A stretch of 64,000 nt of DNA from Catenulispora sp. GP43 (GCF_041260665.1 NZ_JBGCCT010000002.1:620001-684000); one strand, 5' to 3'. Counted from the first letter of the stretch, positions 17,715-26,199 are shown. Notes: generated from the sequence alone by a model not told the origin. A program made the numbers and translations.

Positions 17715-17736
17715 GGGCCCAGCCTCGCGAGTGTGC

Positions 17737-17763
17737 GTTTCCAGCGCGGCGCGCCGCCGTTAC
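17737..17763 (-). promoter_or_regulatory. Possible GlnR-like half sites upstream of nasA
   Basis: On the minus strand GTAAC (17763-17759) and GAAAC (17741-17737) are separated by 17 nt, the spacing of the outer a and b sites in an extended actinobacterial GlnR box. The inner half sites are poor, and the GAAAC ends only 22 nt before the nasA start. Weak candidate. Confidence 0.25.
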
Positions 17764-17905
17764 CCGTGCGCGACGGAGGTCTCACATCGTCAACTCCGCG
17801 ACATGACGGGTTGCCCGTGGGACTCGAACTGGGGCGCGGACCGTCTTACCGCCCCGTATCCGGTCGGCAACACCACCGTAATCGGGCCCGGAGATAGTGC
17901 GGCTC

Positions 17906-19081
17906 ATGGACACCGCGACAACCGAATCCGACACACAGGGTTCACCGACCCCCTCCCAGGCCGGACCGCTCCCCGAACCCCTGGTCGGCTGCGTCGTGGC
18001 GATCACCTCCGACAGACGGCGGGAGGAGCTCGGGGCGATGCTGCGGCGGCGCGGTGCCGAGATCATGATGGCCCCGACCATGCGCATCATCCCTTTGGCC
18101 GATGACCGGATGTTGCGAGCCGCGACCGAGGAGTGCCTGCGCGAGCCGTTGGACTACGCGGTGGCCACGACCGGGATCGGGTGGCGCGCGTGGATCTCGA
18201 CGGTCGAGGGCTGGGGCCTGGCCGACCCGCTGGCGGCGGTCCTGGGCTCGGCCGCGCTGGTCGCCCGGGGCCCGAAGGCGACCGGCGCGATCCGGCAGTG
18301 TGGAATGCGCGAAACCTATTCGCCGCCGTCGGAGTCCTCGACCGAGCTGCTGTCCTGGCTCCTGGCCCGGGACCTGGCCGGCACCCGGATCGCGGTCCAG
18401 CTGCACGGCAGCGCCGACACCGCCTTCCTGGACGCGCTGCGCGGCGCCGGCGCCGACGTGGTCCCGGTCCCGGTGTACCAGTGGGGCGCGCCGCAGGACA
18501 CGACCGCGGTCGGCCGCCTGGTGGAGGCGGTGGTACGGCGACAGGTGCACGCGGTGGCGTTCACCTCGGCGCCCGGCGCGGCGGCGTTCCTGGCCGCGGC
18601 CGAGAACGACGGCAGCCTGACCCGGGTGGTGGACGCGATGCAGGCGGACGTCCTGGCGGCCTGCATCGGACCGGTCTGCGCGGCGCCTCTGGAGCCACAC
18701 GGCATCACCCCGGTGTGGCCGGACCGCGGACGGCTCGGCTCCCTGGCCCGGGTGATCACCCAGGAACTGCCGCCCCGAGTCCGCCGCCGGCTGAACACCC
18801 CCGGCCGCGACATCGTGGTCCAGGGCAACGCGGTCCTGATCGACGGCCGCGCGGTCCCCCTGTCGCCGCTGCCGGCCGGCGTCCTGCGCGAGCTGGCCCG
18901 CCAGCCCGGACGCGTACTCAGCCGCGCCGAGCTGCTGCGCCGGGTCTGGACCGGCATGCGGCGCGACGAGCACGCGGTCGAGGCGACGGTCGCCCGGCTG
19001 CGGACCTCGCTCGGGGAGCACGCGGACGTGGTGGCGACGGTGACGAAGCGGGGGTACCGGCTGGCGGTGGATCCGAGCTGA
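17906..19081 (+). CDS. nnaR: NnaR-type nitrate assimilation regulator (uroporphyrinogen-III-synthase-like domain plus winged helix)
   Basis: A 391-residue protein. Residues about 20-270 are a HemD-like fold (VAITSDRRREELGAML, then VATTGIGWRAW and AFTSAPGAAAF). The C-terminal ~95 residues are a winged-helix OmpR-type DNA-binding domain (LPAGVLRELARQPGRVLSRAELLRRVW, then VEATVARLRTSLG). This fusion matches NnaR, described in Streptomyces and mycobacteria as a co-activator of nitrate genes. It is divergent from the nas operon with 191 bp between starts. GGAG lies 12 nt before the ATG at 17906 and 3 nt before a GTG at 17897, so the start is uncertain by three codons. Confidence 0.88.
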   Translation: MDTATTESDTQGSPTPSQAGPLPEPLVGCVVAITSDRRREELGAMLRRRGAEIMMAPTMRIIPLADDRMLRAATEECLREPLDYAVATTGIGWRAWISTVEGWGLADPLAAVLGSAALVARGPKATGAIRQCGMRETYSPPSESSTELLSWLLARDLAGTRIAVQLHGSADTAFLDALRGAGADVVPVPVYQWGAPQDTTAVGRLVEAVVRRQVHAVAFTSAPGAAAFLAAAENDGSLTRVVDAMQADVLAACIGPVCAAPLEPHGITPVWPDRGRLGSLARVITQELPPRVRRRLNTPGRDIVVQGNAVLIDGRAVPLSPLPAGVLRELARQPGRVLSRAELLRRVWTGMRRDEHAVEATVARLRTSLGEHADVVATVTKRGYRLAVDPS

Positions 19082-19139
19082 GGATGGCGGGGCGGGGCGG
19101 GGCCGGCGGCTGGCAGCCAGGGGTCGGCTCGGCGGTCGA

Positions 19140-19163
19140 GTCTGCGGTCTGCGGTCTGCGGTC
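19140..19163. repeat. 7-bp tandem array (GTCTGCG)
   Basis: Three perfect GTCTGCG units plus a partial one lie in the 132-bp gap between nnaR and the APH-like gene. Nothing else recognisable is in this gap. Confidence 0.75.
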
Positions 19164-19213
19164 GGCCCGAATAATCCAAGGTCCGCATCCCCGATCGCTG
19201 GCATCCTGCCAAG

Positions 19214-20017
19214 GTGACCTCGCTCAGCTTCACCTCCATCCCCGCCCCCGACCACCCGGTCCCCGACCAGATCCGCCAGACCGCCGCCGGCCGCCCGATC
19301 CTGCCGGTCTGGCACAACGAGGGCGCCACCACCTTCCGCCTCGGCGAGGGTCCGGCCGCCCGCTTCGCGAAGTGGGCGCCGGCCGGCAGCGGCGTGGATC
19401 TGGCCGGTGAGGCGGCGCGGATGCGGTGGGCCGGGGCGTTCGTGACCGTGCCGCGGGTGCTGGAGCAGAACTCGGATTCGCAGGGTGCGTGGCTCGTCAC
19501 CGCCGCGCTCGACGGCGACATGGCCGTGACCGACCGGTGGAAGCAGGATCCGGCGACCGCCGTCCGGGTCATCGGCGAGGCCCTGCGCGGCCTCCACGAC
19601 GCGCTGCCCGTCGCCGAGTGCCCGTTCAGCGCCTCGGCCCAGGAGCGGGTCGCCGAGGCCGAGCGCGCCGCCGCCGGGCGTGCGCACCGCACGCTGCACC
19701 CCGACTTCGCCGGCCTGGCGCCGGCCGACGCGCTCAAGCGGGTGGCCGACATCCCGCCGGTGGACCTGCTCGTGGTCTGCCACGGCGACACCTGCGCCCC
19801 GAACACCCTGCTGTCCGCCGACGGCCGTTTCGCCGGGCACGTGGACCTCGGCGCGCTCGGCGTCGCGGACCGCTGGTCGGACCTGGCGATCGCCACCTGG
19901 TCGACGACCTGGAACTACGGCCCAGGCTGGGAGGAGCCGCTGCTCGACGCGTACGGGATCGACCCCGACCCCGAGCGCACCGAGTACTACCGGCTGCTGT
20001 GGGAGGTCGGCCCCTGA
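19214..20017 (+). CDS. Aminoglycoside phosphotransferase (APH) family kinase
   Basis: A 267-residue APH(3')-like kinase. The catalytic loop is intact as VVCHGDTCAPNTLL (HGDxxxxN) and the metal-binding Asp follows in GHVDLGALGVADRWSDLA. It is within the normal APH length range. The GTG start at 19214 lacks a clear Shine-Dalgarno; CATCCT lies 6 nt upstream, so the message may be leaderless. Its 3' end overlaps the convergent gene by 31 bp. It could phosphorylate an aminoglycoside or another hydroxylated metabolite; resistance is not proven. Confidence 0.87.
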   Translation: MTSLSFTSIPAPDHPVPDQIRQTAAGRPILPVWHNEGATTFRLGEGPAARFAKWAPAGSGVDLAGEAARMRWAGAFVTVPRVLEQNSDSQGAWLVTAALDGDMAVTDRWKQDPATAVRVIGEALRGLHDALPVAECPFSASAQERVAEAERAAAGRAHRTLHPDFAGLAPADALKRVADIPPVDLLVVCHGDTCAPNTLLSADGRFAGHVDLGALGVADRWSDLAIATWSTTWNYGPGWEEPLLDAYGIDPDPERTEYYRLLWEVGP

Positions 20018-20388
20018 GCCGATGCGGGGGCCGCCGCCGGAGCAGTCGCAGGACCCTGAATCGCGATCCGCCACCGCTCCACCAGCAGCGGCACCAGCAC
20101 GTTCCGCCAGATCTCCAGATCGACCTGCCCACTGGTCATCCCGCCGCGCGCCAGCTCCTCGCGGTAGATCCGGTCCGTGGTCTGGTCCTGCAGGTCGTTC
20201 CCGGCAAGCCAGCGGAACGCGGAGCGCAGGATCTCGACCAGGTCTTTCTCGGAGCTGGGCAGGACCCGTTTGGCCAGCATGGTGCGCATGGACCGCCACA
20301 GATACGGATCCCCGCGCAGGCCCCACGTCGCCGGTTCCGGGTCGAAGAGGTCGCCGATCGTGCCGACCGGCGCGTGGCCATCGATCAT
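19987..20388 (-). CDS. Conserved-looking hypothetical protein
   Basis: A 133-residue soluble acidic protein I do not recognise. The core (GDPYLWRSMRTMLA, then GGMTSGQVDLEIWRNVLVPLL) looks well folded, and the last ~20 residues are a low-complexity Ala/Pro tail covering the convergent overlap with the APH-like gene. AAGGAA precedes the ATG at 20388. No motif suggests a function. Confidence 0.6.
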   Translation of the reverse strand: MIDGHAPVGTIGDLFDPEPATWGLRGDPYLWRSMRTMLAKRVLPSSEKDLVEILRSAFRWLAGNDLQDQTTDRIYREELARGGMTSGQVDLEIWRNVLVPLLVERWRIAIQGPATAPAAAPASAQGPTSHSSR

Positions 20389-20465
20389 GTCGCCAAAGTT
20401 CCTTCAGTCGCCGCGTCTACCGCAGATCTTCCCGAATCTGCGCGGCGCTCACAACCCGCGCGCGG

Positions 20466-20494
20466 CTGAAAGTCGGCGAAGAATCCGGTAGCGT
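20466..20494 (+). promoter_or_regulatory. Promoter upstream of the leader ORF and VOC gene
   Basis: CTGAAA (20466-20471) and TAGCGT (20489-20494) are separated by 17 bp. The -10 is followed by 7 nt and a GTG that opens an 18-codon frame. Confidence 0.45.
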
Positions 20495-20501
20495 CGAAAC
20501 C

Positions 20502-20558
20502 GTGAACACCGGACCGGCCTCGCGCCACGCACGGATCGGCGACCCGGTGGCAGGCTGA
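20502..20558 (+). CDS. Possible leaderless leader peptide (18 residues)
   Basis: A GTG lies 7 nt after a TAGCGT -10 box and opens a short frame (VNTGPASRHARIGDPVAG, then TGA). It lies 118 bp upstream of the VOC-family gene on the same strand. It contains no run of a single amino acid that would mark classical attenuation. It is either a translated leader with a regulatory role or chance; the rest of the 288-bp gap (20389-20676) shows nothing else I can name. Confidence 0.35.
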   Translation: MNTGPASRHARIGDPVAG

Positions 20559-20676
20559 TCGCCCGTCGGGTACGCCAGGGGCCCTCCCGGCGCCCGGCAC
20601 GCGGACCTCCCAGCAACTCGTGCACCCACCAACCACGAGTCCTGCTGAACCCGAACCCTCGGAGAGGTCACACCGC

Positions 20677-21051
20677 ATGCCCGCGACGTTCAACCACACC
20701 ATCATCGCCGCCAAGGACCGCCAGGAATCGGCCCGCTTCTTCCGCGAACTGCTCGAAGCCGCCGAAGCACCGTCCTGGGGCCCGTTCACCAACATCCAGC
20801 TCGCCGACGGCGTCCTGCTCCAGTTCGCCGAGCCGCCGGTCGAGATCCAGATGCAGCACTACGCCTTCCTGCTCGACGACGAGCACTTCGACCGTGCCCA
20901 CCGGCGCCTGTGCGAGGACGGCGTCACCCACTGGGCCGACCCGCAGATGACCAAGCCCGGCGAGATCAACCACGAGCACGGCGGCCGCGGCGTCTACTTC
21001 CTGGACCCGGCCGGCCACGGGATCGAGCTGATCACGCGGCCCTACTTGTAG
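20677..21051 (+). CDS. VOC family (glyoxalase/bleomycin-resistance fold) protein
   Basis: A 124-residue single-domain VOC protein (paired beta-alpha-beta-beta-beta modules), with NHTIIAAKD at the start and GGRGVYFLDPAGHGIELIT at the end. His near the start, the central His and the C-terminal Glu are positioned as metal ligands. GGAGAGG precedes the ATG at 20677. Substrate unknown; relatives include dioxygenases, lyases and antibiotic-binding proteins. Confidence 0.85.
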   Translation: MPATFNHTIIAAKDRQESARFFRELLEAAEAPSWGPFTNIQLADGVLLQFAEPPVEIQMQHYAFLLDDEHFDRAHRRLCEDGVTHWADPQMTKPGEINHEHGGRGVYFLDPAGHGIELITRPYL

Positions 21052-21093
21052 AGACGGCCCGCATCGTTCGAACACTTGTGCGACACTGGGGGC

Positions 21094-21405
21094 GTGACGA
21101 GAGAACGACGCTATTTCGGTCTTGATCACCCGCGACTGGTCCTCACCCTCCTGCGGACCCTGGTCCACGAAGGACCCGTCGTGATGGCCATGAGGAACAA
21201 CGCCCTGGGCCTCAACGTCCATCAGGACGGCCCGGGATCGGACGTCCGCGAAACGCTTCTGTCGGCCGTCCAGCTGCTCGCGGCCCTGGCGCAGGACAAC
21301 GCAGCGGCCACCGGCCGGACCTTGGAAGAGGTCGTCGACGAGCTGTCGATCAAGTTCGAGCTGGCCAACATGCGACCGTCGGGCTTGGACGACCTCGAGC
21401 CGTAG
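21094..21405 (+). CDS. Small hypothetical protein
   Basis: A 103-residue protein, predicted helical with a Leu/Ala-rich middle (ETLLSAVQLLAALAQDNAAATG) and an acidic C-terminus. The GTG at 21094 is preferred because it opens the conserved-looking VTRERRYFGLDHPRLV segment. I recognise no family. It follows the VOC gene by 42 bp on the same strand. Confidence 0.55.
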   Translation: MTRERRYFGLDHPRLVLTLLRTLVHEGPVVMAMRNNALGLNVHQDGPGSDVRETLLSAVQLLAALAQDNAAATGRTLEEVVDELSIKFELANMRPSGLDDLEP

Positions 21406-21448
21406 CCGCGTGGTCCCGTGGCCCCGTGGTCCCGTAGCCCGGTGGCCG
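21401..21448. repeat. 8-bp tandem array across a stop codon
   Basis: Six degenerate octamers with consensus CGTGGYCC run from inside the last codons and stop of the small hypothetical gene into the gap before the convergent paaR gene. The two CGTGGTCC units and the CGTGGCCC between them are the best preserved. Confidence 0.65.
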
Positions 21449-21495
21449 CCGTAGCCGCCGCGGCGGCGCCGATCAGCCCCTCATCAGCACCCTGA

Positions 21496-22089
21496 TCAGC
21501 GCCGCCGCAACCCGTCGAACACCAAGTGCGTCACCGCCGACGCGACGTCGTCCGCGGACCACCGCCCGGGCCCGGGCCGGTACCACTCCACGACCGAGTT
21601 CACCATCCCGAACACCAGCCGCGAGGCCAGCCGCGGATCCAGGTCCGTGCGCAGCGCCCCGGCCGCCGCCGCGCGCTCCACGAAGCCCGCCAGCCGCTGG
21701 TCGATCTCGCGGCGCCGGGCCTGCGCGGCCCGCTCGGTCTCGGTGTTGCCGCGCACGCGCAGCAGCAGCGTCACGTACGGCAGCTCCTCGACCAGGATCT
21801 GCACCGCGCGGAACACCGCCTGCTCCACCCGGTCCAGCTCCCCGGCGTCCGGGAGCGCCTCCAGGGTGTCCAGCGAGGCGTTCAGCGCGTCCAGGGCCCG
21901 GTTGACGCCGCGGGTGAGCAGCTCCTCCTTGCCCTTGACGTGGTGGTAGATCGACGATTTCGTGATCCCCGCCGCCCGCGCCAGATCCTCCATGCTGGTG
22001 CCGTCGTAGCCGCGCTCGTTGAACACGGCGACGGCGACTTCCAGCAGGGAGTCGGGCGTGTAGGTGGTGCGCCGGGAAGAGACGCTCAT
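21496..22089 (-). CDS. paaR: TetR family regulator, probable PaaR
   Basis: A 197-residue repressor. The N-terminal HTH (MEDLARAAGITKSSIYHHVKGKEELL) is typical of TetR, and the helical C-terminal domain would bind a ligand, probably phenylacetyl-CoA by analogy with PaaR. The ATG at 22089 overlaps the paaK stop (ATGA), so the regulator is made as the last gene of the operon it probably represses. A PaaR-like operator lies in the divergent promoter at 26200-26213. Confidence 0.87.
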   Translation of the reverse strand: MSVSSRRTTYTPDSLLEVAVAVFNERGYDGTSMEDLARAAGITKSSIYHHVKGKEELLTRGVNRALDALNASLDTLEALPDAGELDRVEQAVFRAVQILVEELPYVTLLLRVRGNTETERAAQARRREIDQRLAGFVERAAAAGALRTDLDPRLASRLVFGMVNSVVEWYRPGPGRWSADDVASAVTHLVFDGLRRR

Positions 22090-23393
22090 GTGTGGTCGCC
22101 CCGCATGTCGAGGATGCGTTGGGCCTTGCCCTGCGAGCGCTCCAGGCCGCCGGGGTCCAGCACGTCAACGGTGATGGTGACGCCGAACCTCTCCTTCACC
22201 CCGGACGCCAGCCGCCCGGCCGCCGCGGCCCGGTCGACCACCGCGTCCCGGGCCTCGACCCGCACGCACAGCTCGTCGAGCCGCCCGGGGCGGGTCAGGA
22301 CGCAGACGAAGTGCGGCGCCAGCCCGGCCACGGTCAGCAGCTCCTCCTCGATCTGGCTGGGGAAGAGGTTGACGCCGCGCACGATCATCATGTCGTCGCT
22401 GCGCCCGGTGATGCGCTCCATCCGCCGCATCGGCCGGCTCAGGCCCGGCAGCAGCCGGGTCAGGTCGCGGGTGCGGTAGCGGACGATCGGCATGGCCTGC
22501 TTGGTCAGGGAGGTGAAGACCAGCTCGCCCTTGGCACCGTCCGGCAGCACCTCGCCGGTGGCCGGATCGACGATCTCGGGATAGAAGTGGTCCTCCCACA
22601 GGTACGTGCCGTCCTTCTCGGCGACGTCCTCGTTGCCGACGCCGGGCCCCATCACCTCGGAGAGTCCGTAGATGTCCACGGCGTGCGCCCCGAGCCGCTC
22701 CTCGATCTCGGCCCGCATCGCGTCGGTCCACGGCTCGGCGCCGAGCACCGCGACGCGCAGCGAGGTCGAGGCCGGGTCGATGCCCTGCCGCTCCATCTCG
22801 TCGACGATCGCCAGCAGATAGGACGGCGTCACACAGATGACGTCGGGCTCGAAGTCCTGGATCAGCTGCACCTGCCGGGCCGTCTGTCCGCCGGAGATCG
22901 GGATGACGGTGCAGCCCAGCGCCTCGGCGCCGTAGTGCACGCCGAGGCCGCCGGTGAACAGGCCGTAGCCGTAGGCGACGTGGACCCGGTCGCCGGGCCG
23001 GACCCCGGCGGCCCGCAGCGAGCGCGCGCCGACGGCGGCCCAGTTCTCCAGGTCCGTCGCGGTGTAGCCGACGACGGTGGCCTTACCGGTCGTCCCCGAC
23101 GAGGCGTGGATCCGCGCGACCTGCTCCCTGGGCACGGCGAACATGCCGAACGGGTAGTTGTCGCGCAGGTCCTTCTTCGCCGTGAAGGGGAAGTGCTTCA
23201 GGTCGGCCAGTTCTTTGAAGTCCTGCGGATGCACGCCGGCCGCGTCGAACGCCGCGCGGTAGTGCGGGACGTTGGCGTAGGCGTGGTTCAGCGTCCAGGC
23301 CATCCGCTCGGTTTGCAGAGCCCTGAGTTCCTCGACAGAAGAGCGCTCGGCGTCATCGAGTTCCCGCGCGGAGATGTCAGGAAGCGAACTCAT
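22086..23393 (-). CDS. paaK: Phenylacetate-CoA ligase
   Basis: A 435-residue adenylate-forming enzyme that converts phenylacetate to phenylacetyl-CoA, the entry step of aerobic phenylacetate breakdown. The AMP-binding loop HASSGTTGKATVVGYT is near residue 98, IYGLSEVMGPGVG near 235, and the C-terminal subdomain RGVNLFPSQIEEELL matches PaaK. Length is normal. Start and stop overlap the neighbouring genes by ATGA. Confidence 0.95.
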   Translation of the reverse strand: MSSLPDISARELDDAERSSVEELRALQTERMAWTLNHAYANVPHYRAAFDAAGVHPQDFKELADLKHFPFTAKKDLRDNYPFGMFAVPREQVARIHASSGTTGKATVVGYTATDLENWAAVGARSLRAAGVRPGDRVHVAYGYGLFTGGLGVHYGAEALGCTVIPISGGQTARQVQLIQDFEPDVICVTPSYLLAIVDEMERQGIDPASTSLRVAVLGAEPWTDAMRAEIEERLGAHAVDIYGLSEVMGPGVGNEDVAEKDGTYLWEDHFYPEIVDPATGEVLPDGAKGELVFTSLTKQAMPIVRYRTRDLTRLLPGLSRPMRRMERITGRSDDMMIVRGVNLFPSQIEEELLTVAGLAPHFVCVLTRPGRLDELCVRVEARDAVVDRAAAAGRLASGVKERFGVTITVDVLDPGGLERSQGKAQRILDMRGDHT

Positions 23394-24595
23394 GCCGCAC
23401 GCTCCAGCAGCACCGCGATCCCCTGCCCCACGCCGATGCACATCGTGGCCACGGCGTACCGCGCCTGGCGTTCGTCCAGCTCCAGCGCGGCGGTCAGCGC
23501 CAGACGCGCGCCGGACGCGCCGAGCGGGTGGCCCAGGGCGATGGCGCCGCCGTTGGGGTTGACGTGCTCGGCGTCGTCGGGGAGTCCCAGTTCCCTGAGA
23601 CACGCCAGCGACTGCGCGGCGAAGGCCTCGTTCAGCTCGACGACGTCGATGTCGCCGATCCCCAGCTTCGCGCGCTCCAGCAGGCCGCGGGTCGCCGGCA
23701 CCGGGCCGATGCCCATGATGCGCGGCTCGACGCCGGCGGTGTGCGAGGTGACGACCTTGGCCAGCGGCGTGAGGCCGTACCGCTCGACGGCCTCGCCGGA
23801 GGCGACCAGCAGCGCCACGGCGCCGTCGTTGACGCCGGAGGCGTTGCCGGCGGTGACGGTACCGCCCTCGCGGAACGGCGTGCCGAGCTTGGCCAGCGCC
23901 TCCAAGGAGGTGCTGCGCGGGTGCTCGTCCTGGTCGACGACGAGCGGGTCGGCCTTGCGGCGCGGGATGCTGATCGGGCTGATCTCCTTGGCCAGGCGGC
24001 CGTTCGCCTGCGCCCGCAGCGCGCGCTCCTGGGAGCGGAGCGCGAAGGCGTCCTGGTCCTCGCGGCCGACGTGGAAGTCCGCGGCGACGTTCTCGGCGGT
24101 CTCGGGCATGGAGTCGATGCCGTACTGCTTCTTCATCAGGGGATTGACGAAGCGCCAGCCTATGGTGGTGTCGAAGACGTCCGCGCTGCGGGCGAAGGCG
24201 GTGTCGGCCTTGCCCATCACGAACGGCGCCCGCGACATGGACTCCACCCCGCCGGCCACCACGATGTCCGCCTCGCCGAGCCGGATCTGCCGCGCGGCCT
24301 GCACCAGCGCCTCCAGCCCCGAACCGCACAGCCGGTTCACGGTCGCGCCCGGGACCGTCACCGGCAGCCCGGCCAGCAGCAGCGCCATGCGCGCCACGTC
24401 GCGGTTGTCCTCGCCGGCCTGGTTGGCATCGCCGAGGAAGACCTCGTCCACGGCCGCGCCGGGGATCTGCGGGACACCGGCGAGCAGTTCGCGGATGGTG
24501 TGCGCGGCCATGTCATCGGGACGGACCGGGGCCAGCGCGCCGCCGTAGCGGCCGAAGGGGGTGCGGGTGCCGGTGACGAGGTAGGCGTCGGTCAT
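23390..24595 (-). CDS. paaJ: 3-oxoadipyl-CoA / acyl-CoA thiolase
   Basis: A 401-residue thiolase. The acylated Cys is in VNRLCGSGLEA (about residue 89), and the C-terminal motifs GGAIALGHPLGASGAR and CIGVGQG carry the catalytic His and second Cys. GEDNRDVARMALLLAGLP resembles beta-ketoadipyl-CoA thiolases (PcaF/PaaJ). It would cleave 3-oxoadipyl-CoA to succinyl-CoA and acetyl-CoA. It overlaps the genes on both sides by ATGA. Confidence 0.92.
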   Translation of the reverse strand: MTDAYLVTGTRTPFGRYGGALAPVRPDDMAAHTIRELLAGVPQIPGAAVDEVFLGDANQAGEDNRDVARMALLLAGLPVTVPGATVNRLCGSGLEALVQAARQIRLGEADIVVAGGVESMSRAPFVMGKADTAFARSADVFDTTIGWRFVNPLMKKQYGIDSMPETAENVAADFHVGREDQDAFALRSQERALRAQANGRLAKEISPISIPRRKADPLVVDQDEHPRSTSLEALAKLGTPFREGGTVTAGNASGVNDGAVALLVASGEAVERYGLTPLAKVVTSHTAGVEPRIMGIGPVPATRGLLERAKLGIGDIDVVELNEAFAAQSLACLRELGLPDDAEHVNPNGGAIALGHPLGASGARLALTAALELDERQARYAVATMCIGVGQGIAVLLERAA

Positions 24596-26142
24596 GCTGG
24601 GTCCTTGTCCGGTGTGGCGGGGTCCTGGTCGGGGTCCTCGTCGGGGTGCTGGTCGGGGTGCTGGGCCGCGTGGTGTGCGGCGGCCTTTCGGAGCGCGTCG
24701 AGCACGGCCTGTCCGCGGTATTCGGTCAGGCGGCTCTCAAGCGGCCGGTCCATGAGCCGGTCGGCGTGGGCGAGCTGGCGCAGCAGCGGCGAGGCGCGGT
24801 AGCGGCCGTCGCGGTAGACGTCCTCAAGGTTGTCGAGGACTTCACAGACGTAGCCGAAGCCCAGGTCCTCGCCCCACTCCAGCGGCCCCTTGGGGTAGTT
24901 GACCCCGAGCTTCATCGCGGTGTCGATGTCGTCTTCTTCCGCGTCGCCACGGTACAGCGCGTCCACGGCCTCGTTGACGAGCCGCGCGACGGTCCGGGTC
25001 ACCACCATGCCGGGGACGTCCTCCAGCACCACGACCTTCTTGCCCTGGCTCTGGAAGGCCGCGATCACCGCGGTCAGCGCCACGTTCGGGGTGTCGGCCG
25101 CCGGGGCGAGGGCGACCGTCGGCATGCCGTCCGGGTCCAGGGCGAGGTCCACCAGGATCCGGCCGTCGCCGTAGGAGGTCGCGGTCTTGCCGTGGCTGCG
25201 GTGCAGCAAAGGCATGCGGGTCTTCACCAGCTCGTGCGCCTCCGCGTAGTTCGGCGCGGGCTTCTCCACATCCTCGCCGTACTCATAGAACCCGCGGCCG
25301 CTCTTACGGCCCAGCCGCTTCGCCGCGACGTGCTCCTTCTGCGTCCACGCCGGGGTGTAGCGCGGGTCGTAGCCGGTCGCCTCCCACACCGAGGTGGACA
25401 CGGCCAGGTTCACGTCGAGCCCGATCATGTCCATCAGCTCGAACGGCCCCATCTTGAAGCCGCCGCTCTCGCGCAGGACCGCGTCGATGGTCGCGAAGTC
25501 GGCCGCCTGCTCCTCGGAGGCGCGCAGGGCCTCGGCGTAGAAGGGGCGTGCGACGCGGTTGACGATGAAGCCGGGGGTGGAGCGGCAGCGGACCGTCGTC
25601 TTGCCCCACGCCTCGGCCAGCTCGGCCACGGCCGCGCTGACGTCGGGGTCGGTGGCCAGGCCGTCGACGATCTCGACCAGCGGCATCAGCGGCGCCGGGT
25701 TGAAGAAGTGCATGCCGACCAGGCGCTCGGGCTCGCGCAGGCCGCCGGCGATGGCGCTGATGGACAGCGAGGAGGTGTTGGTGGCCAGCAGGCAGTCGGC
25801 GCCGACGACGTCCTCCAGGCCGGCGAACAGCTTCTGCTTGACGCCCAGGTCCTCGATCACCGCCTCGACCACGAGGGCGGCGTCCTTCAGGGCGTCCAGC
25901 GCGGTGATCGCGGACAGCCGGTCCTTGGCCGCTTGAGCTTCCTCAGCAGCGATCCTGCCCTTGGCCGCGAGCGAGTCCAGGCGCTTGCCGATGCCCGCGA
26001 CGGCGCGCTCGGCGGCTCCCTCGACCGCGTCGTAGACCGCGACCGGATGCCCGGCCTGCACGGCCAACTGGGCGATCCCGGCGCCCATCGTGCCGGCGCC
26101 GATCACTCCCACGAGTGATGCGCTCGCCTCGCTCCCCACCAT
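24592..26142 (-). CDS. paaH: 3-hydroxyacyl-CoA dehydrogenase
   Basis: A 516-residue NAD-dependent dehydrogenase of the phenylacetate pathway. The Rossmann motif VIGAGTMGAGIA is at the N-terminus; the catalytic HFFNPAP motif (His) is near residue 144; two C-terminal dimerisation domains follow, as usual in PaaH. The tail is a low-complexity DQHPDEDPDQDP repeat that the family lacks. The ATG at 26142 has AAGGAG about 10 nt upstream and is first in the paaH-thiolase-paaK-paaR operon, divergent from paaN. Confidence 0.92.
   Translation of the reverse strand: MVGSEASASLVGVIGAGTMGAGIAQLAVQAGHPVAVYDAVEGAAERAVAGIGKRLDSLAAKGRIAAEEAQAAKDRLSAITALDALKDAALVVEAVIEDLGVKQKLFAGLEDVVGADCLLATNTSSLSISAIAGGLREPERLVGMHFFNPAPLMPLVEIVDGLATDPDVSAAVAELAEAWGKTTVRCRSTPGFIVNRVARPFYAEALRASEEQAADFATIDAVLRESGGFKMGPFELMDMIGLDVNLAVSTSVWEATGYDPRYTPAWTQKEHVAAKRLGRKSGRGFYEYGEDVEKPAPNYAEAHELVKTRMPLLHRSHGKTATSYGDGRILVDLALDPDGMPTVALAPAADTPNVALTAVIAAFQSQGKKVVVLEDVPGMVVTRTVARLVNEAVDALYRGDAEEDDIDTAMKLGVNYPKGPLEWGEDLGFGYVCEVLDNLEDVYRDGRYRASPLLRQLAHADRLMDRPLESRLTEYRGQAVLDALRKAAAHHAAQHPDQHPDEDPDQDPATPDKDPA
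24621..24668. repeat. 12-bp tandem array at the 3' end of paaH
   Basis: Four in-frame units related to GGTCCTGGTCGG encode the Asp/Gln/His/Pro-rich C-terminal tail of the 3-hydroxyacyl-CoA dehydrogenase. Confidence 0.7.
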
Positions 26143-26199
26143 CGGATCATCGCTCCTTCGCAGGCTGGGGCAACCAGGGGGTGTCCCACCCTGGAACCG

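Noticed and set aside
17790-17860. A tRNA 3'-end-like stretch on the minus strand (TTCGAGTCCCAC in a T-loop-like setting) in the nasA-nnaR gap
   Set aside because: The T-stem does not pair (CCCAG against CCCAC), and no anticodon or D arm is present. At most it is a chance or decayed fragment.
20558-20676. A riboswitch or attenuator hairpin between the mini-ORF and the VOC gene
   Set aside because: The GC-rich sequence allows only short, poorly defined stems, and no known riboswitch core is recognisable.
22092-24548. Plus-strand 818-codon frame opposite paaK and the thiolase gene
   Set aside because: Shadow frame; low-complexity translation against two well-conserved minus-strand enzymes.
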